Part shown: positions 27,302 through 32,829 of the stretch, in pieces | How the letters are laid out: every line of letters begins with the position of its first letter | Position numbering within the stretch: the first letter of the stretch is position 1 | Origin: Comamonas sp. lk | Lineage (GTDB): Bacteria; Pseudomonadota; Gammaproteobacteria; Burkholderiales; Burkholderiaceae_C | Direction: 5' to 3' | Assembly (NCBI GenBank): GCA_945865675.1 | Contig: CAMBFO010000015.1 | Location: 1-32,829 of the forward strand | DNA length: 32,829 nt | The notes under the pieces: generated by a model | The model's input: the letters and a program-made list of their open reading frames with translations, nothing else | Databases searched by the model: none | Told to the model about the DNA's origin: nothing | Made by a program: the position numbers and the translations under genes

Positions 27302-28765
27302 ATGTGCCTTTCTATGCTGCCCGCCCTGCGTGCGCTTACTGTCCTGCTGCTCCTTGGCTGTGCGAGCCTCACGCCTGCAGCCGATGGCCCAGCCAGCCTG
27401 CAAGCGCTGGATGTGCAGGAAAGTAAGTCTCTGCAAGTGGCCGAGACGGCCGCCCCCGTCGATTTATGGGAGCGCATACGCCGTGGCTACGCCATGCCCA
27501 ATCTCACCAGCCCTCTGGTGCGCGACCGCGAGCAGTGGTACAGCACGCGCCCCGATTACATTTTTCGCATGACGGAGCGTTCGCGCAAATACCTCTTTCA
27601 TATCGTGGAAGAGCTGGAAAGGCGCAATATGCCTACCGAGCTGGCCTTGCTGCCCTTCGTAGAAAGCGCATTTAACCCGCAGGCGGTCTCCAGCGCCAAA
27701 GCGGCAGGTATGTGGCAATTTATGCCAGCGACTGGCAAAAGCTTCGAGCTCAAGCAAAACGTTTTTCGCGATGATAGGCGTGATGTGCTGGCATCGACCC
27801 GCGCCGCGCTGGACTACTTGCAAAAACTGCACGGCATGTTTGGCGACTGGCATCTGGCGCTGGCAGCCTATAACTGGGGCGAAGGCAGTGTCGGGCGCGC
27901 TATCGCCAAAAACCAACGCCTAGGCCTGCCCACCGGCTATACCGACCTGGGCATGCCGCAGGAAACCCAGTACTACGTGCCCAAATTGCAAGCGATTAAA
28001 AACATTGTGGACCAGCCGGAAATTTTCGGTGCGCAATTGCCCGATATTGGCAACCATCCCTATTTCAAAACCGTGAGCATCGCCACCGACATCGACGTGG
28101 CGATGGCGGTCAAGCTCTCTGGCGTGCCTTTAGACGATTTCAAGTCACTCAACCCCTCGGTGAACAAGCCCATCATCATGGCAGCCGGTACACCACAAAT
28201 TTTGCTGCCCTGGGACAACGCCGATGTGTTCGAAAAAAATCTACAAGAGTTCAAAGGCCCGCGTTTAGCCAGCTGGACGGTTTGGGTGGCCCCGTCCACG
28301 GTGCGCATTGTTGAAGCGGCCAAGCAAGTGGGCATGACCGAATCGCAATTGCGGGAGCTCAACAATATACCCCCGCGTATGCTCATCAAAGCCGGCTCTA
28401 CGCTGCTGGTACCCCGCGCCGCCCATTCGCAAAAAGATATCAGCGAGTCCGTCGCCGACCGAGGTCAGGTGACTTTCACCCCGGAAATGATCAGCGTGCG
28501 CAAATCCATTCGCGCGGGCAAGGCAGACACCGTGGCGTCCTTGGCCAAACGCCTAAAGGTCAGCCCTGCGAATCTGGCCCAATGGAACAAAGTGCCAGCC
28601 AACGCAAAATTCAAACCGGGCCAAGCCTTGGTGATATTGGTGAATGTTCCTGCCGCCTCTGCAAGCAAAGTCAAAAGCAAGCCCAAGACTCCAACCAAGG
28701 CGGTAGCCAAACCAGCGCCCAAGCCAAGCACCAAAAAACTGCCAGAAAAGCAGCAAAAAAAATAG
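27302..28765 (+). CDS. mltD: Membrane-bound lytic murein transglycosylase D-type, lipoprotein with LysM domains
   Basis: Cleaves glycan strands of peptidoglycan to 1,6-anhydro ends. Numbered from ATG 27302: a lipoprotein signal with lipobox LLGC at Cys20, the SLT catalytic domain with Glu121 in LLPFVESAFNPQAVSSAKAAG (quoted as LPFVESAFNPQ), GMWQFMPATGK and ALAAYNWGEGSVGRAI, then two LysM-like peptidoglycan-binding regions at about 322-371 and 398-447, and a Lys/Pro/Ala-rich tail. A second ATG at 27314 would also keep the lipobox. Total 487 residues. The frame is open far upstream (to 26327), but that part is antisense to the methyltransferase gene and is excluded. Confidence 0.93.
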   Translation: MCLSMLPALRALTVLLLLGCASLTPAADGPASLQALDVQESKSLQVAETAAPVDLWERIRRGYAMPNLTSPLVRDREQWYSTRPDYIFRMTERSRKYLFHIVEELERRNMPTELALLPFVESAFNPQAVSSAKAAGMWQFMPATGKSFELKQNVFRDDRRDVLASTRAALDYLQKLHGMFGDWHLALAAYNWGEGSVGRAIAKNQRLGLPTGYTDLGMPQETQYYVPKLQAIKNIVDQPEIFGAQLPDIGNHPYFKTVSIATDIDVAMAVKLSGVPLDDFKSLNPSVNKPIIMAAGTPQILLPWDNADVFEKNLQEFKGPRLASWTVWVAPSTVRIVEAAKQVGMTESQLRELNNIPPRMLIKAGSTLLVPRAAHSQKDISESVADRGQVTFTPEMISVRKSIRAGKADTVASLAKRLKVSPANLAQWNKVPANAKFKPGQALVILVNVPAASASKVKSKPKTPTKAVAKPAPKPSTKKLPEKQQKK

Positions 28766-28780
28766 GCGTGCCCTGCGCCT
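28755..28780 (-). terminator. Intrinsic terminator of the MAPEG gene, overlapping the mltD end
   Basis: On the minus strand AGGCG-CAGGGCA-CGCCT (28780 to 28764) is followed by A and then seven or eight T (complement of 28755-28762). It overlaps the final codons and stop of mltD. An alternative hairpin GCGCCT/AGGCGC (28775-28780 with 28791-28796) shares one arm and is mutually exclusive. Confidence 0.6.
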
Positions 28781-28788
28781 AAGTCGTT

Positions 28789-29208
28789 TCAGGCGCCAGG
28801 CGCGGCGGAAAAAAGAATTGCTACATTGGTGGCCAGAGCCAGTGTCCAAGCCAAACTGCGCGCATTGGCACGGTCTGCAATATACAAAGCGACATACACC
28901 ACACGTAAGGCCACATAGACCAAGGCCAGTATATCCATGCGTGCAGCGTCAGCGCCTGCATGCTGAGCCAGCGCTATAGCTCCCATAAAAAAGGGAAGCG
29001 CTTCAAAACAATTGGACTGCGCCGCATGCGCGCGGGCCCGCCAGCCGGTTTGCCCCGCCAGCCACTGGCGTGGCATCGCATTGTCATAGCCCCCTTCGTG
29101 GACAGGCTTACCAAAGCCATTGGACTTTGCCATGCCAGCGCAAATGATGGGCATAAAAGCCGCGAGCAGAACACACCAATGCAAGATGGAAAAAACAGAA
29201 TCAGTCAT
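28789..29208 (-). CDS. MAPEG-family membrane protein
   Basis: 139-residue integral membrane protein of the eicosanoid/glutathione-metabolism superfamily. Visible features: four hydrophobic segments (starting about residues 8, 72, 92 and 120), the family-type ARAHAAQSNCFEALPFFMGA block at about 60-79, and RANARSLAWTLALATNVAILF near the end. Related bacterial proteins are mostly uncharacterised; some have glutathione transferase activity. GGGGAG about seven bases before ATG 29208 supports the start. It is downstream of recR on the same strand but 38 bases away. Confidence 0.85.
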   Translation of the reverse strand: MTDSVFSILHWCVLLAAFMPIICAGMAKSNGFGKPVHEGGYDNAMPRQWLAGQTGWRARAHAAQSNCFEALPFFMGAIALAQHAGADAARMDILALVYVALRVVYVALYIADRANARSLAWTLALATNVAILFSAAPGA

Positions 29209-29246
29209 ACAACACTCCCCAAAAAATAATTAAAAAAATAAGCCAC

Positions 29247-29837
29247 TCAGCGCCGGTCCACCAAGGCGTGCGCAATCGTTCCCAAGTCCACGTATTCCAG
29301 TTCGCTACCTACCGGCACACCACGCGCCAGCCGCGTTGGATTGAGCCCCTTGGCGCGTAAACCTTCGGCGATGACATGGGCCGTTGCCTCGCCCTCGGCG
29401 GTAAAGTTGGTCGCCAAAATCACCTCGCGCACAATGCCGTCGCAGGCGCGGGCAAACAATTTATCCAAGCCCAGTTCATGCGGCCCGATGCCGTCGAGCG
29501 GGCTGAGCTTGCCCATCAACACAAAGTAAAGCCCGTGGTAAGCGCCGGTACGCTCCATAGCAGCCTGGTCAGCCGGCGTCTCCAACACGCACAACTGCGT
29601 GTGGTCGCGCCGGGTATCTAGGCAGGTGGCACACACCTGATCTTGGGTAAAGGTGTGGCAGCGCTGGCAATGGCGCACGTTTTCGCTGGCCTCTTGCAAG
29701 GCGCGCGCCAGCGCCTGCGCACCGGGCCGATCGCGTTGGAGCAAATGAAAGGCCATTCGCTGTGCCGACTTGATACCCACGCCGGGCAGGCGCCGCAAGG
29801 CCTGAATCAAGGCGTCCAGCGCGTGCGCGTCAGACAT
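29247..29837 (-). CDS. recR: Recombination mediator RecR
   Basis: Forms, with RecF and RecO, the complex that loads RecA onto single-stranded gaps. The 196-residue protein has the helix-hairpin-helix [20 protein letters not shown] (residues 14-33), a four-cysteine zinc finger (C57, C60, C69, C72) and a Toprim domain ([20 protein letters not shown] onward, with [16 protein letters not shown]). It lies 34 bases after ebfC on the same strand in the widespread dnaX-ebfC-recR order. Start ATG 29837. Confidence 0.97.
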   Translation of the reverse strand: MSDAHALDALIQALRRLPGVGIKSAQRMAFHLLQRDRPGAQALARALQEASENVRHCQRCHTFTQDQVCATCLDTRRDHTQLCVLETPADQAAMERTGAYHGLYFVLMGKLSPLDGIGPHELGLDKLFARACDGIVREVILATNFTAEGEATAHVIAEGLRAKGLNPTRLARGVPVGSELEYVDLGTIAHALVDRR

Positions 29838-29871
29838 CGCGCGATGCCTCTGCTTGCGAAGTCATCACGCG

Positions 29872-30198
29872 CTAAAACGGAAGCTTCATGCCCGGGGGCA
29901 GGCCGGCAGTGATCTTGGCCATTTTTTGCTCCGAAGTTGCTTCGGCCACGCGCAAGGCTGCGTTGAAAGCAGCAGCGACCAGGTCTTCAAGCATGTCTTT
30001 GTCGTCGGCCAGCAGACTCGGGTCAATGGTGATGCGCTTGACCTCGTGCTTGCAAGTCATCGTCACTTTGACCAGACCGGAACCGGATTCGCCTGTGACT
30101 TCAATCTGGCCCAACTCTTCCTGGGCTTTTTTCACGTTGTCTTGCATCGCCTGCGCCTGCTTCATCAGACCGGCAAGTTGTCCTTTATTGAACATCAA
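29872..30198 (-). CDS. ebfC: YbaB/EbfC-family nucleoid-associated protein
   Basis: Small dimeric DNA-binding protein of the nucleoid, about 108 residues. The sequence is typical: [60 protein letters not shown] and the C-terminal helix [22 protein letters not shown] is preceded by AAGGA at a good distance. Lies between dnaX (62 bases) and recR (34 bases), as in most proteobacteria; a link to RecR function has been suggested for family members. Confidence 0.95.
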   Translation of the reverse strand: MMFNKGQLAGLMKQAQAMQDNVKKAQEELGQIEVTGESGSGLVKVTMTCKHEVKRITIDPSLLADDKDMLEDLVAAAFNAALRVAEATSEQKMAKITAGLPPGMKLPF

Positions 30199-30260
30199 AA
30201 TTCCTTATAGGTGTGCTGTAAATACAAGAAGTGTCTATGCCATCGGTCCATGCCAAGCCA

Positions 30261-32126
30261 CTATAAAGGTCGGATGCTACCGGGAACAATTTTCGCCCCA
30301 AAGTCGCGCAGCCAGCTTTGGACTAAGGGGTTGTTGTGGATGATGTGCTCCGCGGCCTGCTGGCGCTCTGCGCTGGCGCGCGCATTGCGGCGCGCCGGAC
30401 TGTCGCTGACGCGTCCAACCTCCACCAGCAAGTTAACCGCAAAACCAGCGTCCTGCAGCGCCTGGCTGAGGCGATCGCGGCTGCCCGCCTGGTTGAGCGA
30501 CTCGCTTTCCACCCGCAAAATCCACTGGTCTTCGTCGCGCCCAATCAGCTGCGACTGCAAAGCCAACTCGCGCACCAAGGCGTTAACCGCCTGCGCCTGT
30601 ACCAAAGCCTGCACGGTTTGCTGCCAAAAAGCCCCATGCTCAGTCTCCACAAAGCCAGCGACTGCGCCAGCAACATGCTGGTCCAGGCGGCTTTCTTGCT
30701 GCACCCGCATCGGAACGCCCACGACCCGATGGGTGGGAGTGCGCTTGTCGCTGGGCTCAGCATCCAGTCCATGGCTGACAGCCGGGTCGTGGACTGCAAG
30801 CAATTGGCCTGGTGGCACCAGATCGTTGGTGGCGACTTGCGCGCTTACAGAGCGATCGGACTGCAATGGCTGCGCCAATGCCGTAGGGGCCTGTTGCGCA
30901 GACGGTTGCAGCGCTTGCGCGGGCGCGAGGCCAGGGCTAAGCGGCGCCTCAGGCGCTGATTTCAGGCTTTTTTTTTCCGCCACCATCGCGCCAGGAGCGC
31001 TTCGCGCAGGCACAGCCCTGTCACCAGGCTTGAAGGCCAGCAAGCGCAAGAGCACCATAGTGAGGGCCGCATATTCGTCTGGCGCCAACCCTAAGTCACC
31101 CCGCCCGTTCAGGCAAATGCTATAGAGCAACTGGGTTTCATCGGCCGGCAAAAGCACAGCCAGGCGGGCCATGTCGGCCTCCTGCGGATCCGCGCTGTCG
31201 GCTACGGCAGCCTCGCCCATGGACTGATAGACGGCCATGCGGTGCAAGACGCTGGCCATTTCCTCCAGCGCAGAGGCTGCATTGAGGCCCTGCACCCGCA
31301 GGCTTTCGACGGTTTCCACCACCTTGCGGCCCTCGCTTTGGGCAAGCGCTTCAATCAAGGCAAACACATAAGACCGATCCACGCTGCCCAGCATTTGCCG
31401 CACCGTGAGCTCGGACACCTGCCCGCAGCCAAATGCGATCGCTTGGTCGCTCAGGCTCAGCGCATCGCGCATGGAGCCGCGCGCCGCGCGCGCCAGCAAA
31501 TGCAAAGAAGGCTTATCAAAGTCCACGCTTTCAGCAGCCAGCACCTGCTCCAAATGGTCAAAAATGGTTTGCGGCGCCATCGGCCGCAAATTAAATTGCA
31601 GACAGCGCGAGAGCACCGTCACGGGCACTTTTTGCGGGTCGGTGGTGGCCAACACAAACTTCAGGTAATCCGGCGGCTCTTCCAGCGTCTTGAGCATGGC
31701 GTTGAACGCATGCCCGGTGAGCATATGCACCTCGTCGATCATGAAAACCTTGAAGCGCCCCTGCACCGGTTTATAGACCGCTTGCTCCAGCAGCGCCTGT
31801 ACCTCATCTACGCCCCGATTGGACGCGGCATCTAATTCGGTGTAATCCACAAAGCGACCAGCATCAATATCCAGGCAGGCCTGACAGACGCCGCACGGCG
31901 TGGCGGTGATGCCACCCTGGCCGTCCGGCCCTTGGCAATTCAGCGATTTGGCCAAAATACGCGAGACCGTGGTCTTGCCCACGCCCCGCGTGCCCGTAAA
32001 CAAGTAGGCATGGTGCAGGCGCTGGGTGGAAAGCGCGTTGGCCAAGGCTTGCACCACAGGGCCCTGGCCCACCATTTGCGCAAAATTGCGCGGTCGGTAT
32101 TTGCGGGCAAGAACCAGATAAGACAT
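30261..32126 (-). CDS. dnaX: DNA polymerase III subunit tau/gamma
   Basis: Clamp-loader ATPase and organiser of the replisome. Domain I has Walker A GTRGVGKT (45-52), zinc cysteines C64, C78, C81 and C84, Walker B DEVH (131-134) and the sensor SRC at 173-175. Domains II-III run to about residue 370. A Pro/Ala/Gln-rich linker then leads to the tau-specific C-terminal domains that bind DnaB and polymerase alpha; 621 residues in all, close to E. coli tau (643). At codons 384-387 there is a run of nine A that may permit slippage and a truncated gamma form of about 390 residues. First gene of the dnaX-ebfC-recR unit. Confidence 0.96.
   Translation of the reverse strand: MSYLVLARKYRPRNFAQMVGQGPVVQALANALSTQRLHHAYLFTGTRGVGKTTVSRILAKSLNCQGPDGQGGITATPCGVCQACLDIDAGRFVDYTELDAASNRGVDEVQALLEQAVYKPVQGRFKVFMIDEVHMLTGHAFNAMLKTLEEPPDYLKFVLATTDPQKVPVTVLSRCLQFNLRPMAPQTIFDHLEQVLAAESVDFDKPSLHLLARAARGSMRDALSLSDQAIAFGCGQVSELTVRQMLGSVDRSYVFALIEALAQSEGRKVVETVESLRVQGLNAASALEEMASVLHRMAVYQSMGEAAVADSADPQEADMARLAVLLPADETQLLYSICLNGRGDLGLAPDEYAALTMVLLRLLAFKPGDRAVPARSAPGAMVAEKKSLKSAPEAPLSPGLAPAQALQPSAQQAPTALAQPLQSDRSVSAQVATNDLVPPGQLLAVHDPAVSHGLDAEPSDKRTPTHRVVGVPMRVQQESRLDQHVAGAVAGFVETEHGAFWQQTVQALVQAQAVNALVRELALQSQLIGRDEDQWILRVESESLNQAGSRDRLSQALQDAGFAVNLLVEVGRVSDSPARRNARASAERQQAAEHIIHNNPLVQSWLRDFGAKIVPGSIRPL
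30968..30976 (-). promoter_or_regulatory. A9 slippery run in dnaX, candidate gamma-producing frameshift or slippage site
   Basis: Read on the minus strand in codons GAA AAA AAA AGC (384-387). A -1 shift gives K-P-E-I-S-A then TGA, for a product of 392 residues; loss of one A gives Ala then TGA after residue 387. A small hairpin GCGCC-TGA-GGCGC (30956 to 30944) begins 11 bases downstream. No strong upstream Shine-Dalgarno stimulator is seen. The position just after domain III is where gamma forms end. Confidence 0.55.
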
Positions 32127-32215
32127 GGCACGATTCTACGGCGGCCATGTCTGCAACCCCAGGGCAGTCACATCCAATCCGGTATATTGACAGGCATGCA
32201 ACCTGGAGCTACGCC

Positions 32216-32829
32216 ATGAATATGCCCGCACCCGCCTCCCTCTTAATGCGCGGCGACGAATACCGCGAATCGCTGCGCCGCTACCGGCCCCGGGTTTTTC
32301 TAGATGGCCGTTTGGTCGAATCGGTGGTGGATGAACCTGGTTTTGCACCGGGCATGAATGCCATCGCGCTGACCTACGACTACGCGCTCAAACCACAGTA
32401 CGCCAAGCTCATGACTGCCGTGCAGCAAAGCAGCGGCAAAACCGTGAACCGGCTCACCCACATCAACACCAGCGCCGGCGACCTACTCAATAAGCTTGAA
32501 GCGGTTCGCCTGGTGTGCCAGGAAACCGGATGCGCCCAACGTTACCTCACACATGACGCGCTCAACGCCATTGGCCAGGTGAGCGCCCACATTGACGACG
32601 CCAAAGGCAGCACCGAACACACCGCGCGTTTTTTGAACTACATGCACCGCGTGCAAGACCAGGACCTAACGCTGGGCGTGGCCATGACCGATGCCAAAGG
32701 CGATCGTGGCCTGCGCCCGCACCAGCAAGGCAACCGCGACAGCTATGTCCATATCGTCGACTACCACGCCAAGCACAACGGGCAGCATGGCATTGTGATT
32801 TCAGGCACGAAGGCTATCGTCACCGGCGC
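32216..32829 (+). CDS. HpaB/4-hydroxybutyryl-CoA dehydratase-family flavoprotein, N-terminal part (runs off the right edge)
   Basis: First 204 residues of an acyl-CoA-dehydrogenase-fold enzyme related to 4-hydroxyphenylacetate 3-hydroxylase and AbfD. Blocks seen: MRGDEYRESLRRYRPRVFLD, GMNAIALTYDYAL, SSGKTVNRLTHINTSAGDLL, RLVCQETGCAQRYLTHDALN, DQDLTLGVAMTDAKGDRG and GIVISGTKAIVTG. The AbfD iron-sulfur ligand pair is represented by C106, but the partner four residues on is Tyr110, so a [4Fe-4S] dehydratase is doubtful; a flavin-dependent hydroxylase or oxidoreductase is more likely. GGAG seven bases before ATG 32216 supports the start. It diverges from dnaX. Substrate unknown. Confidence 0.8.
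   Translation, partial: MNMPAPASLLMRGDEYRESLRRYRPRVFLDGRLVESVVDEPGFAPGMNAIALTYDYALKPQYAKLMTAVQQSSGKTVNRLTHINTSAGDLLNKLEAVRLVCQETGCAQRYLTHDALNAIGQVSAHIDDAKGSTEHTARFLNYMHRVQDQDLTLGVAMTDAKGDRGLRPHQQGNRDSYVHIVDYHAKHNGQHGIVISGTKAIVTG

Overview
This window is a compact, GC-rich chromosomal segment of a betaproteobacterium. It is most like the Comamonadaceae (Burkholderiales). The clues are the ilvB-ilvH-ilvC-pssA order, the ECF sigma/DUF3619/DUF3106/RDD cluster next to it, the glnB-nadE pair, the aat-bpt pair, and the protein sequences themselves. That placement is inferred from gene content and remembered family sequences, not from a search. Both ends cut through genes (acs on the left, an HpaB-family enzyme on the right). 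I see no insertion sequence, phage gene, CRISPR array, rRNA or integron. No gap between genes reaches 300 bases; the longest is about 290.

Layout. 1-3771: acetyl-CoA synthetase (minus) diverges from class I fumarase and glutamate racemase, with a perfect 12-bp inverted repeat between them. 3789-3999: tRNA-Pro(UGG) then tRNA-Arg(UCU) on the minus strand, with a terminator-like hairpin between. 4075-6443: the two aminoacyl-tRNA-protein transferases of the bacterial N-degron pathway (aat, bpt), then an IclR regulator. 6499-7575: a PBP7-type peptidoglycan endopeptidase with a near-leaderless promoter. 7821-12294: the branched-chain amino acid operon ilvB-ilvH-ilvC, with pssA behind a strong hairpin. 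12585-14864: a divergent four-gene unit of an ECF sigma factor, a translationally coupled one-TM protein (DUF3619), a secreted DUF3106 protein and an RDD membrane protein. 14887-16932: PII protein and glutamine-dependent NAD synthetase. 17006-18196: a GNAT-fold acyltransferase of the COG3146/DUF482 type. 18265-21116: soluble and membrane H+-pumping pyrophosphatases, divergent, with a 22-bp near-palindrome between. 21271-23247: a LuxR-type response regulator and a soluble hybrid histidine kinase, convergent. 23405-25879: moaA-moeA (molybdenum cofactor). 25881-27139: methyltransferase and RNase HI on overlapping start and stop codons. 27302-28765: MltD-type lytic transglycosylase. 28789-32126: MAPEG protein, recR, ebfC and dnaX. 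32216-end: start of an HpaB/4-hydroxybutyryl-CoA-dehydratase-family enzyme.

The content is mostly housekeeping: central carbon, cell wall, branched-chain amino acids, phospholipid, NAD, pyrophosphate, Moco, and DNA replication and repair. The observations most worth following are: an A9 slippery run in dnaX just after the AAA+ clamp-loader region, with stops close behind in both other frames; the uncharacterised sigma/DUF3619/DUF3106/RDD operon, which looks like a sigma/anti-sigma envelope-response unit; the near-palindromic site shared by the two pyrophosphatase genes; a small hydrophobic reading frame stop-start coupled to the histidine kinase; and the HpaB-family protein lacking one iron-sulfur ligand expected of true dehydratases.
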